NCBI GenBank assembly: GCA_031262705.1
Contig: JAISHD010000010.1
Location: 1 to 38,016 of the forward strand
From: Methanocalculaceae archaeon
GTDB taxonomy: Archaea > Halobacteriota > Methanomicrobia > Methanomicrobiales > Methanocorpusculaceae
Direction: 5' to 3'
Length of the DNA stretch: 38,016 nt
The notes below the pieces were generated by a model that saw only the letters and a list, made by a program, of their open reading frames with translations, had not been told where the DNA came from and ran no database searches. A program made the position numbers and the translations under genes. Position 1 is the stretch's first letter. Each line of letters starts with the position of its first letter. Of this stretch, positions 24,972-33,971 are shown in pieces.

Positions 24972-25367
24972 ATGACAGTTGCACGATTCTGGAGAGAGAT
25001 TCCCCAGAGATACAATATGGTCGGTACGAAGTGCGAAACCTGTGGCAGGGTGTTTTTCCCGCCGCGATCAGTCTGCCCGCACTGCCGTCGTAACGGTAAG
25101 ATTGTGGAGTACAAGTGTTCCGGCAAGGGGAAGGTTCTAACGTTCTCAATTCTCAACTCAGCAAGTGAGCAGTATGCGGAGATGAAACCGTATGTGCTGG
25201 CGATTGTTGAGCTGGAGGAAGGATCACGTGTGACAACGCAGGTTATCTGCGAGCCGGATGAGGTGTTCATCGGTATGCCGGTGAAGTCGGTGTTCCGCGT
25301 TCTTGACCGAGAGGGCTCAGACGGCATTATCCACTATGGTACGAAGTTCGTGCCGGACGTGGTATAA
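24972..25367 (+). CDS. DUF35 zinc-ribbon/OB-fold scaffold protein
   Basis: A 131-residue protein. A zinc ribbon with Cys21, Cys24, Cys35 and Cys38 (CETC and CPHC) is followed by an OB-fold (about 45-130). In the archaeal thiolase/HMGS complex the DUF35 subunit bridges the enzymes and helps shuttle the CoA-bound intermediate. The start is four bases after the thiolase stop, with GGAGG just upstream. Confidence 0.93.
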   Translation: MTVARFWREIPQRYNMVGTKCETCGRVFFPPRSVCPHCRRNGKIVEYKCSGKGKVLTFSILNSASEQYAEMKPYVLAIVELEEGSRVTTQVICEPDEVFIGMPVKSVFRVLDREGSDGIIHYGTKFVPDVV

Positions 25368-25390
25368 TTTTTTTAGATTTTTTTCTTTTA
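25368..25390 (+). terminator. Double T-run ending the mevalonate operon
   Basis: Two T-tracts (25368-25374 and 25378-25390 apart from one C) follow the DUF35 stop directly. The convergent gene at 25471 has its own T-run at 25461-25470 on the minus strand. Confidence 0.55.
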
Positions 25391-25470
25391 GAAAAATAGT
25401 TTTTCTCATCAGAGTGGCATTGCCCATAAAGTCCGATCTCTATGTGTAACACATCTGAAGAAAAAAAAAA

Positions 25471-26178
25471 TTAAATATCCAATTTCTCCAGAAGCGGCAA
25501 CCGCAGCTTGCGGTACTGCTCCTCCGTCAGAACATGATTATCATACAGCGTGCGAAGCGCTTTCAGACACTCCCTCACCACATCCTGATCCATCATCTCC
25601 TCGGCCTCAACAACCACAGGTCCGGGGGCGTTCTCCTCACTCACCTCAAACAGTTCATGCGCCTCCTCCTCTTCATCTTTGGGAAGAATCGGTGCAATAT
25701 AACTCTCCGCCATCGGCGGGGCATCAGATTTCACGGTTTTTGTCAGGTAGTCCACCGGCTTTTTCAGTGTCCACTCCTCGCCGGAAAACATCGACTTCCT
25801 GCGGTCAAGCGACACCGGGGCTGTACCAAGATCATTCATCGCCGCCTGCAACGTCAGAAGAACCCGCTCAGCCTCCTCATTCAGAAGCCAGCCGATCTTC
25901 AGCACCGCACCCTCCGTATCGGTGATCTTCAGCTCCGCCGACTTTTTTCCTTCATGAAAAACGATCGAATCAATACGGGAAAACGCATACAGAGTGTCAT
26001 CATACATGCCGGTCGCGTTCTCCTCAAAGTACATCAGCCGCTGATCGGAAACGATGATAATTTTTCTGCGGCTTTTTTCCTCAGAAAGATTCTGCATCAC
26101 ACACAGCGGATTTTCGCCGGAGTAAAAGGTATTCACAATATCCTGAGGCATCGAACTGCCTGCCACATCCTCAGCCAT
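25471..26178 (-). CDS. PH-like and SHOCT-like domain protein
   Basis: A 235-residue soluble protein. Residues about 25-105 (RKIIIVSDQRLMYFEE, LYAFSRIDSIVFHEGKKSAELKI, GWLLNEEAERVLLTLQAAM) resemble a bacterial PH domain. An acidic, proline-containing linker covers about 150-195. The final 35 residues (CLKALRTLYDNHVLTEEQYRKL) resemble a SHOCT module, a short oligomerisation motif. PH plus SHOCT architectures are common but poorly understood; membrane association or assembly is inferred. A second possible start is the ATG of MPQDIV, nine codons later. Confidence 0.65.
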   Translation of the reverse strand: MAEDVAGSSMPQDIVNTFYSGENPLCVMQNLSEEKSRRKIIIVSDQRLMYFEENATGMYDDTLYAFSRIDSIVFHEGKKSAELKITDTEGAVLKIGWLLNEEAERVLLTLQAAMNDLGTAPVSLDRRKSMFSGEEWTLKKPVDYLTKTVKSDAPPMAESYIAPILPKDEEEEAHELFEVSEENAPGPVVVEAEEMMDQDVVRECLKALRTLYDNHVLTEEQYRKLRLPLLEKLDI

Positions 26179-26353
26179 AACTGTTGATAGTTTGTTGTTG
26201 CAGGTCTTATGCTTTCGTATAGATTGATACTGCGGCCATAATACACCAAGGAAGCCATCAGAATGCCGTGCGAAAAAACACGGAAAACCTTGAGGTGTCC
26301 GTAGATACTCACGTCAGTGAATAGAAATGCTATTCAGCCTCCGATCCTAATCG

Positions 26354-26363
26354 AGAATATATT
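26354..26363 (+). promoter_or_regulatory. TATA box of the ech operon
   Basis: GAATATATTA lies about 50 bases before the echA start codon and is the best TATA match in the 230-base spacer. Confidence 0.5.
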
Positions 26364-26410
26364 AGAATGATTAATAATGATCAATCCCCATACTTTCAAC
26401 AAGTGATATT

Positions 26411-28354
26411 ATGTACCCGCCGGAACTCGTAGCCATCCTGATACTTCTGCTGGTCCCTCTGTTCGCCGCAATCCTCCTTGCCGTAATGAACAGGAACGCC
26501 ATCCGCAACGGTGTCGTCGGTGCTGCCTCCGCAGTCATTATCGCAGCGTCCCTGTACCTTGCGTATCTCGCATGGGCAAGTCCTGCCCCGATAACGATTG
26601 CTCTGGAACACGCAAAACTGATAAACGTCGGCCTCTTCATCGTAGAGTTCGTAGTTGCCCTTGCAATCATCGCACTCTCCCTCAAATACCGGCGGATTCT
26701 TCCGCTCGTCCTCGGCGCACTCCAACTTGCCCTGCTGCTTGTTCTGGAACTCGTCTATGCCGAATCCGTCGTTGTCTCAACCGCATTCGTCGTTAACAAC
26801 CTCTCAGCCGTCATGGTACTGATCATCGGCATCATCGGCACCCTCATCTGTGTGTACGCCCTCGGCTACATGAAAGATTATCACCACCACCACACCGAAA
26901 TTGCGGAACGCAAACCGTACTTCTTCGCAATACTCTTCGCTTTCCTCACCGCCATGTTCGGCATCGTTCTCTCCGACAGTCTCATGTGGATCCTCTGCTT
27001 CTGGGAAGTCACCACCCTCTGCTCCTTCCTCCTCATAGGCTACTCCAAAACGCCCGAAGCAGTCACCAACTCCTTCCGCGCCGTATGGATGAACCTCATC
27101 GGAGGCATCGCATTCACCCTCGCAATCATATCCCTTCTGGAAATAAAACCGTTCGGCGCCAACCTCCTCAGCATCACCGACATTATCGGCTACCATGAAA
27201 TGGCGGCACTCACCGTCCCGGCAGCACTCATCGCCGTTGCCGGACTCACCAAAGCCGCCCAGATGCCGTTTTTCACATGGCTCACCGGCGCAATGGTCGC
27301 ACCAACCCCTGTCTCCGCTCTGCTGCACTCCAGCACCATGGTAAAAGCCGGCGTCTACCTGCTGGTCATCTTTGCACCCGTCTTCTCCCAGACCGCCGTC
27401 GGCATTGCCCTTGCCGCGATTGGTGTCTTCACCTTCTTTGCAACCTCCGCCCTTGCCATCTCGCAGAGCAACTCAAAGAAAGTACTCGCCTACTCAACCA
27501 TCGCAAACCTCGGCCTCATCACCGCCTGTGCCGGAATCGGCACACCCGAAGCAGTCATGGCAGCAATACTCCTGATCATCTTCCACGCCGTTGCAAAAGC
27601 ACTCCTGTTCATGTGCGTCGGTGCAGTTGAGCACCGAATCGACAGTCGCGACATCGAAGACATGGATGGACTCCTCGTCCGGCTTCCGCTTCTGGCAACC
27701 ATGATGGTTGTCGGCATCTGCGGCATGTACCTTGCACCATTCGGCATGCTCATCTCTAAATGGGCAGCCATCGTCGCCTTCCTTGAAGCCCCGTTCGGCT
27801 GGGCCTTCGTCATCCTCCTCGCCTTCGGCAGCGCATTCACCATATTCTTCTGGACAAAATGGCTTGGAAAACTCTTCATGCGCATGAACCGTCCGGCAGC
27901 ACCCGACACCTTACTGCACATATCCGAAAAAATTGCAGTAACTGCCACCGGAATCTTCACCGTTCTCTGCTGTGTCGGCTTTGCCGCAATCACAGTGTAC
28001 TTTGTCGAGCCGTATCTTGCCGGAATCTATGCGGGATTTGTGGAGACCGGAGCAATGATCTCAGACAACCGTCTCATGATTGCTATCATGTTCCTCATCC
28101 TCGCTATCCTCATACTTGCAGCGCACTTCGGCTCCGCCGCGGGCAAAACACTCCCGCCTTACCTTTGCGGCCGCGGAGTTGATGAGGCTGGCAAATTCCG
28201 CGGATCGCTCGGCGTGTACAAAGAAGCGAAATCCGCAAACTACTACATGGAAGAATACTGCGGCGAATCGGGACTGATAAAACCCTCGTGGATCATCTCC
28301 ATTCTCCTCATCATCGTCATGTTTGCACTCGCATTCCTGGGGGTTATGATATGA
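26411..28354 (+). CDS. echA: Ech hydrogenase subunit A (antiporter-like membrane subunit)
   Basis: The 647-residue NuoL/MrpA-like subunit has about 16 membrane helices. It carries the conserved proton-channel segment around FWEVTTLCSFLLIGY and the core LTKAAQMPFFTWLTGAMVAPTPVSALLHSSTMVKAGVYLL, with lysines and a histidine expected in the ion path. It couples hydrogen/ferredoxin chemistry to proton or sodium movement. Its stop overlaps the echB start by four bases. Confidence 0.93.
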   Translation: MYPPELVAILILLLVPLFAAILLAVMNRNAIRNGVVGAASAVIIAASLYLAYLAWASPAPITIALEHAKLINVGLFIVEFVVALAIIALSLKYRRILPLVLGALQLALLLVLELVYAESVVVSTAFVVNNLSAVMVLIIGIIGTLICVYALGYMKDYHHHHTEIAERKPYFFAILFAFLTAMFGIVLSDSLMWILCFWEVTTLCSFLLIGYSKTPEAVTNSFRAVWMNLIGGIAFTLAIISLLEIKPFGANLLSITDIIGYHEMAALTVPAALIAVAGLTKAAQMPFFTWLTGAMVAPTPVSALLHSSTMVKAGVYLLVIFAPVFSQTAVGIALAAIGVFTFFATSALAISQSNSKKVLAYSTIANLGLITACAGIGTPEAVMAAILLIIFHAVAKALLFMCVGAVEHRIDSRDIEDMDGLLVRLPLLATMMVVGICGMYLAPFGMLISKWAAIVAFLEAPFGWAFVILLAFGSAFTIFFWTKWLGKLFMRMNRPAAPDTLLHISEKIAVTATGIFTVLCCVGFAAITVYFVEPYLAGIYAGFVETGAMISDNRLMIAIMFLILAILILAAHFGSAAGKTLPPYLCGRGVDEAGKFRGSLGVYKEAKSANYYMEEYCGESGLIKPSWIISILLIIVMFALAFLGVMI

Positions 28355-29223
28355 ATCTGATACTTGCAATAACCGGTGCGGTTCTGTTCCTGATCTTGGC
28401 ACCGCTTCTCGGCGGACTGATCGCCGGAGTTGACCGCGTACTTACCGCACGAATGCAAAGCCGGCGCGGCCCGCCGGTTTTGCAGCCGTTCTACGACATC
28501 AGCAAACTCTGGCACAAAGAACGTGCATTTGCAAACCCGGTAGAGATGATCTTCACCACCGGTTATCTGGTACTCATTGCATTCTCCGGCGCACTGCTGT
28601 TCTCCGGCGGCGATCTGCTTCTGGTCGTCTTTACCCTTGCACTCGCGCACACGTTCCTGATTCTCGCAGCATATGCGGCAAACGCCCCCTACTCAACGGT
28701 GGGCGCGGAACGTGAACTCATCGGCGTCATGGTTGCAGAACCGATTCTGATCCTGCTTGCAGCAGGATTCTTCATGATAACGGGCAGCTTCTTCGTCTCC
28801 GACATTCTCAAAGAGACCGTCCCCGCAATCATCTATCTGCCGGGCGTATTCCTTGCTCTCTTCGCCGTGCTGACACTGAAACTGCGCAAATCACCGTTTG
28901 ACATTGCCACCTCGCACCACGCCCATCAGGAACTGGTAAAGGGAGTGACCGCGTCACTTTCCGGCAGAACACTTGCAAAGGTGGAGATTGCCCACTGGTA
29001 CGAGACGATTTTGATTCTCGCACTGATGTTCTTGTTCTTTGCCGGAAACCCGGTGCTCGGCATCATCGTGGTCGTCATCTGCTACTTTCTGGAAATTCTG
29101 ATGGACAACCTGTTCCCGCGGGTGACATGGAAAATGACGGTGAAAAGTCTGTGGATTGCAACGATTCTTCTCGGTGTGATTAACATCGCAGTGATCGGCG
29201 TAGTAGGAGGTGTAATTGGATGA
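28351..29223 (+). CDS. echB: Ech hydrogenase subunit B (NuoH-like)
   Basis: A 290-residue membrane protein with about eight helices. The quinone-site loop of complex I is represented by RRGPPVLQPFYDISKLWHKE near residues 36-55, and a second conserved loop by KLRKSPFDIATSHHAHQELVKG. It anchors the soluble arm to the membrane. Overlaps of four bases on both sides show tight coupling. Confidence 0.94.
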   Translation: MNLILAITGAVLFLILAPLLGGLIAGVDRVLTARMQSRRGPPVLQPFYDISKLWHKERAFANPVEMIFTTGYLVLIAFSGALLFSGGDLLLVVFTLALAHTFLILAAYAANAPYSTVGAERELIGVMVAEPILILLAAGFFMITGSFFVSDILKETVPAIIYLPGVFLALFAVLTLKLRKSPFDIATSHHAHQELVKGVTASLSGRTLAKVEIAHWYETILILALMFLFFAGNPVLGIIVVVICYFLEILMDNLFPRVTWKMTVKSLWIATILLGVINIAVIGVVGGVIG

Positions 29224-29660
29224 GCTCATCAGGAAAGTCCCCCTGGCTTCTGCACTACAATGCGTCCAGCTGCAACGGATGCGACATTGAAATCCTCGCA
29301 GCACTGACTCCCCTGTACGATGTGGAACGGTTCGGCATTATCAATACCGGCAACCCGGCACACGCGGATATTTTTGTCGTGACCGGTAGTGTGAACGAGC
29401 AGAACAAAGAGGTTTTGAAAAATCTCTACGACCAGATCCCCGAACCGAAGGTCGTTGTCGCGGTCGGTATCTGTGCATCGTCCGGCGGAGTGTTCCGCGA
29501 CTGCTACAACGTCTCCGGCGGCGTTGACACGATTATTCCGGTGGACGTGTATGTGCCGGGATGTTCAGTTCGGCCTGAGGCGCTGATCGAAGGCGTGGTC
29601 AAAGCGATCGGCGTTCTGGAACAAAAACGTGCTGTACTTGACAGCAGAGGTTCACTATGA
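29220..29660 (+). CDS. echC: Ech hydrogenase small subunit C
   Basis: A 146-residue NuoB-like [NiFe] small subunit holding one [4Fe-4S] cluster. Ligands are seen in SSCNGCD (Cys18, Cys21), VGICASSGG and YVPGCSVRPEAL. It passes electrons between the ferredoxin-like subunit and the NiFe site. Confidence 0.94.
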   Translation: MSSSGKSPWLLHYNASSCNGCDIEILAALTPLYDVERFGIINTGNPAHADIFVVTGSVNEQNKEVLKNLYDQIPEPKVVVAVGICASSGGVFRDCYNVSGGVDTIIPVDVYVPGCSVRPEALIEGVVKAIGVLEQKRAVLDSRGSL

Positions 29661-30043
29661 CGATGGAAGTTATCCCTGCGTCCCCTGCAGGAATTGAAAA
29701 AATAGCGGCTGACATGAAGGCCGAGGGGCGCCGTCTTGTGGTGATCACCTGTACTGCGGCGGCTGAGGAGTACGACCTTACCTACTCGTTTGCCCGGGAA
29801 AACGATCTCCGGCATTACCGGATGACCGTTCCGGAAGGAACGGTCATCCCGTCCATCGGTGCATCCTACGGCGGGGCGTTTGTGTACGAGAACGAGATTC
29901 ATGATCTCTACGGGTTCACCTTCACCGGCATGACGATCGACTTCGGCGGAACGTTCATCAGAACGAGTGTACCGTATCCGTTCAAAAAGAAGGAAATTCC
30001 TGCACCAACGGTGACGAAAGTCCCAAAGGAGGACGCATCATGA
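29657..30043 (+). CDS. echD: Ech hydrogenase subunit D (NuoC-like)
   Basis: A 128-residue subunit resembling the 30 kDa complex I subunit. ENEIHDLYGFTFTGM and the proline-rich end VPYPFKKKEIPAP are the recognisable parts. It has a structural role beside the large subunit. Confidence 0.88.
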   Translation: MTMEVIPASPAGIEKIAADMKAEGRRLVVITCTAAAEEYDLTYSFARENDLRHYRMTVPEGTVIPSIGASYGGAFVYENEIHDLYGFTFTGMTIDFGGTFIRTSVPYPFKKKEIPAPTVTKVPKEDAS

Positions 30044-31122
30044 CCGGCAGGCGAACGGTTGTACCGTTCGGCCCGCAGCATCCGGTGCTGCCCGAACCGA
30101 TTCATCTGGATCTTGTGATCGAGGACGAACACGTGGTCGAGGCGGTACCGTCCATCGGCTACGTGCACCGCGGTCTGGAGAGTCTGGTGGATCGCCGTGA
30201 GTATGCGGATTTTGTGTATCTTGCGGAGCGCATCTGCGGTATCTGCAGTTTCACGCATTCTTCGACGTTTTGTCAGGGTGTGGAGGGGCTGATGAGCATC
30301 GAGATTCCGGAACGTGCCAACTATCTCCGGACAATGTGGGGCGAGTACTCGCGTATTCACAGCCACCTGCTCTGGCTTGGTTTGTTTGCGGATTCTCTGG
30401 GCTTTGAGAGTCTGTTCTACAATGCATGGAAGATTCGCGAATCGATCTTAAACGAGCTTGAGGCAACCACCGGAGGACGGGTTATTCAGGGTGTCTGCAA
30501 GGTGGGTGGTGTCCGTCGCGATGTGACGAATGAGTTCCTGTCCGGCATGGACAAGCGGCTTGAGGGTATCGAGTCCGATATACAGGAAATGGTGAATGTT
30601 TTCCTGAACGATTATACGCTGAAAAAGCGGCTGGTCGGCAAAGGCATCCTAAAACCTGACGACGCATACAATCTCGGCGCAGTCGGCCCGGTTGCACGCG
30701 GCTCGGGACTTTGCATGGATGTGCGGACATCGGAGTATCTGGCGTATCAGGACATCGGGTTCAAACCGGTAACGGCAGACGGCTGTGACGGATACGCACG
30801 CTGCGAAGTGCGGTGCAAGGAGCTGTTCCAGTCCGTTGACATCATTCACAAGGTGATTGCCGCAATGCCGGACGGCGACGTTGCCGTATCGGTGAAAGGT
30901 AACCCGGACGGCGAGTACTTCAGCAGGTCCGAGCAGCCCCGCGGCGAAGTGATTCACTATCTCCGCGGCAACGGCACAAAGTATCTGACACAGTTCCGCG
31001 TGCGGACGCCGACCCTGACGAATGTCCCGTCGCTGATCGCGATGCTTGCAGGCACGGAACTTGCGGATGTGCCGCAGATTGTACTGACGATTGATCCGTG
31101 CATCGGCTGTATGGAGAGGTGA
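30040..31122 (+). CDS. echE: Ech hydrogenase large subunit E, [NiFe] site
   Basis: The 360-residue catalytic subunit has both nickel-binding pairs: RICGICS (Cys66, Cys69) and DPCIGCMER (Cys354, Cys357). The protein stops three residues after the last cysteine, so there is no C-terminal peptide for a maturation protease to remove, as in other Ech enzymes. It oxidises or produces H2. Confidence 0.95.
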   Translation: MTGRRTVVPFGPQHPVLPEPIHLDLVIEDEHVVEAVPSIGYVHRGLESLVDRREYADFVYLAERICGICSFTHSSTFCQGVEGLMSIEIPERANYLRTMWGEYSRIHSHLLWLGLFADSLGFESLFYNAWKIRESILNELEATTGGRVIQGVCKVGGVRRDVTNEFLSGMDKRLEGIESDIQEMVNVFLNDYTLKKRLVGKGILKPDDAYNLGAVGPVARGSGLCMDVRTSEYLAYQDIGFKPVTADGCDGYARCEVRCKELFQSVDIIHKVIAAMPDGDVAVSVKGNPDGEYFSRSEQPRGEVIHYLRGNGTKYLTQFRVRTPTLTNVPSLIAMLAGTELADVPQIVLTIDPCIGCMER

Positions 31123-31129
31123 TGATGCG

Positions 31130-31510
31130 ATGAAGATGCTGAAAACTATCCTGAAGCAGTTTGCGCACAAACCGGTGACGACAACGTTTCCGGCAGAACC
31201 TGCACGGCACTACGATGCGACCCGCGGTCATGTTGTGTTTGATCCGTCAAAGTGCACATCGTGTACGATCTGTATGAAACGCTGCCCTTCACAGGCGATT
31301 GTCGTTGACCGTACAGCAAAGACGTGGACGATCGATCGGTTCCGGTGTGTTATCTGCAACCAGTGTGTGGAGCTGTGCAAGTTCGGTGCAGTGTCGCTTG
31401 CAACGGAGTATTCAGTCTGTGGAACACCTGCAGAGCGGGATGCGGAAACGTTTGCAATCACGTATGTAAAGCCGGAACGTCCGAAGAAGGATGCTGAGGA
31501 TAGAGAATAA
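31130..31510 (+). CDS. echF: Ech hydrogenase ferredoxin-like subunit F
   Basis: A 126-residue subunit with two [4Fe-4S] motifs, CTSCTICMKRCP and CVICNQCVELCK. It is the electron entry from ferredoxin. The ATG at 31130 follows GAGGTGATG; an earlier in-frame reading overlaps echE. The operon ends here. Confidence 0.93.
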   Translation: MKMLKTILKQFAHKPVTTTFPAEPARHYDATRGHVVFDPSKCTSCTICMKRCPSQAIVVDRTAKTWTIDRFRCVICNQCVELCKFGAVSLATEYSVCGTPAERDAETFAITYVKPERPKKDAEDRE

Positions 31511-31571
31511 TTTTTTTTCTTTTTGTAATATTGTGGTGTGATGCAACGAACGTAGTTCGCTGGCTTTTTTT
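31511..31571 (+). terminator. Terminator region of the ech operon
   Basis: A T-run starts one to two bases after the stop (31511-31525). A small hairpin, CGAAC-GTA-GTTCG at 31547-31559, is followed by a second run of eight T. Both look like termination signals. Confidence 0.55.
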
Positions 31572-31643
31572 TCGGGAAAAATCACGATAAAATATCTTGT
31601 GGGATTTCTCATCTCACGGTGTACAAAGAACCCCGCCAATCTC

Positions 31644-31655
31644 AAAATATATAAC
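31644..31655 (+). promoter_or_regulatory. TATA box of the intact DUF1624 gene
   Basis: AAAATATATAAC lies about 30 bases before the start codon at 31683, with GGAG close to the start. Confidence 0.6.
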
Positions 31656-31682
31656 CATCGAAACCAAATAGGACGGAGTATC

Positions 31683-32450
31683 ATGGGAGAACGATATTGG
31701 GAAGTGGACGAAATCCGGGGCATTGCTCTTGTCGGTATGATTGTGTACCATTTCCTTGCCTGTATGGTGATCTTCCATCTGATCGTTGAGGACGAGCAGT
31801 TCCTCAGCTATTACGGGACGATCAACATTGCATCGGCATCTTTTGTTCTCATCGCAGGTGGTGCCTTGGTTCTCCGGCATGCCCGTAAAAAAGGAAGAAC
31901 AACGAAAGAATACTACCGTTCCATCATCATAAAAGCCCTGTTCCTCTTCATTGTTGCGATCGGAATTACGGTTGCCACTTGGATAGGTGCAGCTCTTCTC
32001 CTGCATAACGGTGTGTATGTGAAGTTCGGCTTCCTGCACATGCTCAGCGTCTCAATGCTGCTGTGCCTGCCGTTTCTGCAGTTCGGGAAATGGAACATAC
32101 TTCCGGGTATCATTGTCGTCCTCCTTGGCATCTTCGTGATTCCAGAGATCACCGCTTCTGAATGGCTGTATCCACTGGGAATTCATGGCGCAGACTTCAT
32201 GAACACAACGCAGGACTACTTCCCGCTGTTCCCCTGGTTCGGTGTGCTGTTAATTGGTATTGCGCTCGGTGATATCTTTTATCCAAACGGCATCCGCAGT
32301 TTCCGGTTCCCAGAAGCGGGAAAAATCGGGAAGTTCTTTGCCCGTATGGGCAACGGCAAAGTGACGCTTGCGGTGTATCTGGCGCACATCCCAGTAATAT
32401 TTGCGATACTGTGGGTCGTGAGTGCGGTCACGGGCGTTGGGTATCTCTGA
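31683..32450 (+). CDS. DUF1624 membrane protein (heparan-alpha-glucosaminide N-acetyltransferase-like)
   Basis: A 255-residue protein with about seven membrane helices and the family marks DEIRGIALVGMIVYH near the start and QDYFPLFPWFGVLL near residue 180. HGSNAT relatives move acetyl groups across membranes, but small prokaryotic members have no established substrate. It is the intact paralogue of the broken copy at 10334-11102: both open with MGERYWEVD and are alike along their whole length. Confidence 0.82.
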   Translation: MGERYWEVDEIRGIALVGMIVYHFLACMVIFHLIVEDEQFLSYYGTINIASASFVLIAGGALVLRHARKKGRTTKEYYRSIIIKALFLFIVAIGITVATWIGAALLLHNGVYVKFGFLHMLSVSMLLCLPFLQFGKWNILPGIIVVLLGIFVIPEITASEWLYPLGIHGADFMNTTQDYFPLFPWFGVLLIGIALGDIFYPNGIRSFRFPEAGKIGKFFARMGNGKVTLAVYLAHIPVIFAILWVVSAVTGVGYL

Positions 32451-32474
32451 ATACTTTTTTGGAAACTGTGGAGA

Positions 32475-32514
32475 GGTGAGTGTGGAGATTTCAGGAAAAA
32501 AACCCACACTCACC
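32475..32514 (+). terminator. Perfect 11-bp hairpin after the DUF1624 gene
   Basis: GGTGAGTGTGG and CCACACTCACC pair exactly across an 18-base A-rich loop, 25 bases after the stop. There is no strong T-run behind it. It is probably a transcript end or stability element. Confidence 0.5.
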
Positions 32515-32642
32515 ACGAACCTGCATCCATTTTTCGGAAGAACATTGTAGAAAAAAATCGGCGAAACCTTTTCCGGCATCACACCACCCTCATACCCCAA
32601 AGAAAACACACATCATTTCCCGACGCCAAAAACTCTACCAGC

Positions 32643-33971
32643 ATGAAGATTGATATAATCCACTCCACCACCGATATCGCCGGAGCAAACCTCCGTGCCG
32701 CAATGGATAACCTCATTCAAAACCCGCCGGAAAGCGGCTGGCCCCTCCTTAACAAACACACAATAACCTTCCGTAAATGGAACGATCGCATCATCAACGC
32801 GACTGATGCGATCACTAGTCCCGATACAGACCTCGTCATCTTCCTCGCTCGTCACGCAAGCGTCAACCCCGTCCCCGTTCTCACCGTCCACCCTGCCGGA
32901 AACTTCACCACCGCGGACCTTGGCGGAAACCCTCGTGAACTCGGTCCTGCTGCGCCTGCATGGATGCGTGCGGTTCTTCGCAACCATCAGAAGTACGCCC
33001 CGGAAGGCTTTCGTGCCTCCTACGAAATCACCCATCACGGCCCGACAAATATTCATGCCCCGTACTTCTTTGTCGAAGTGGGCAGCACCGAAACTGAATG
33101 GCGGAACATGGGCGCCGTCCGTGCTGCCGCAAAAAGTGTCCTCATGGCCGACCCCGAAGAAGAAATCATTCCGTTGATCGGATTCGGCGGAACGCACTAC
33201 GCCGTCCGGCAGACCGCCATTGCTTTAGAAACCCGAGGGGCATTCGGGCACATGATGCATACCCGCAACATTGCCGGTGTGGATGCCGACATGGTCAGGC
33301 AGATGATCGCAAAAAGCGGTGCGATTGCCGCGCACATCGACAAAAAAGCGATGGCAAAACCGGAAGCCGCACACATCGAAGGACTGCTGAAAGAACTCGG
33401 TATCCCCGAAGTAACGGAAGGCGACCTGCACAAGATTGGAACCACATCGTGGAAAATCTGGACAAACTTCCTCTCTTTTGCGCAAGAGATCGATCCCGCC
33501 GTCAAACTGTTCCCGCACGGTGAAATCGGTACAGGAGATCCGGCCTCCGTTATCCTTCCCGGGGATTTTTTCAGCGAAGCATTCGGCGGCAGGGAAGACA
33601 TCCTGTTTGCGGAACTGGATCGGATCGGCGGTGTGTTTCACCTCACCGGCAAAAGCGGAAAAGTTCTCCCGATCCTGTTGACAACAGCATCCTGCCGACG
33701 TGATATAGCAGGTGATTTAATAGCTTTATCAATCCAACAAATAACACGTACACAGGGTACCACGATGGAAGGTGATCAGATCACCATAACCCGTCGGCAG
33801 TTTGACACTCAGCTCGCGCGCACGCAGGGTGTCCCGTCCGGTCCGCTGTTCGGAAAACTTGTTGCAGGTGAATCTGTAACACTCCCCGATGGCAGAACGG
33901 TCACGCCGGAGATGGTGACAAAGACGGTTCAGTCCACCATCCATATCCCGGGATTGGAGAATTACTCATGA
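32643..33971 (+). CDS. dtdA: D-aminoacyl-tRNA deacylase DtdA with C-terminal extension
   Basis: Removes D-amino acids wrongly attached to tRNA. The 442-residue protein has the archaeal/plant GEK1-type core: [13 protein letters not shown] at the start, [42 protein letters not shown] and [12 protein letters not shown]. Core enzymes are about 270 residues. Here some 150 residues follow, the last 65 of which ([29 protein letters not shown]) resemble the segment of RNase Z after its last metal ligand. The stop overlaps the ftsZ start by four bases. An internal ATG at 33765 could in principle start this tail separately. Confidence 0.9.
   Translation: MKIDIIHSTTDIAGANLRAAMDNLIQNPPESGWPLLNKHTITFRKWNDRIINATDAITSPDTDLVIFLARHASVNPVPVLTVHPAGNFTTADLGGNPRELGPAAPAWMRAVLRNHQKYAPEGFRASYEITHHGPTNIHAPYFFVEVGSTETEWRNMGAVRAAAKSVLMADPEEEIIPLIGFGGTHYAVRQTAIALETRGAFGHMMHTRNIAGVDADMVRQMIAKSGAIAAHIDKKAMAKPEAAHIEGLLKELGIPEVTEGDLHKIGTTSWKIWTNFLSFAQEIDPAVKLFPHGEIGTGDPASVILPGDFFSEAFGGREDILFAELDRIGGVFHLTGKSGKVLPILLTTASCRRDIAGDLIALSIQQITRTQGTTMEGDQITITRRQFDTQLARTQGVPSGPLFGKLVAGESVTLPDGRTVTPEMVTKTVQSTIHIPGLENYS

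Noticed and set aside
33765-33971. The DtdA tail as a separate 68-residue gene
   Set aside because: The frame is continuous with the deacylase, no clear ribosome binding site precedes the internal ATG, and DtdA proteins of about 440 residues are expected in this order.
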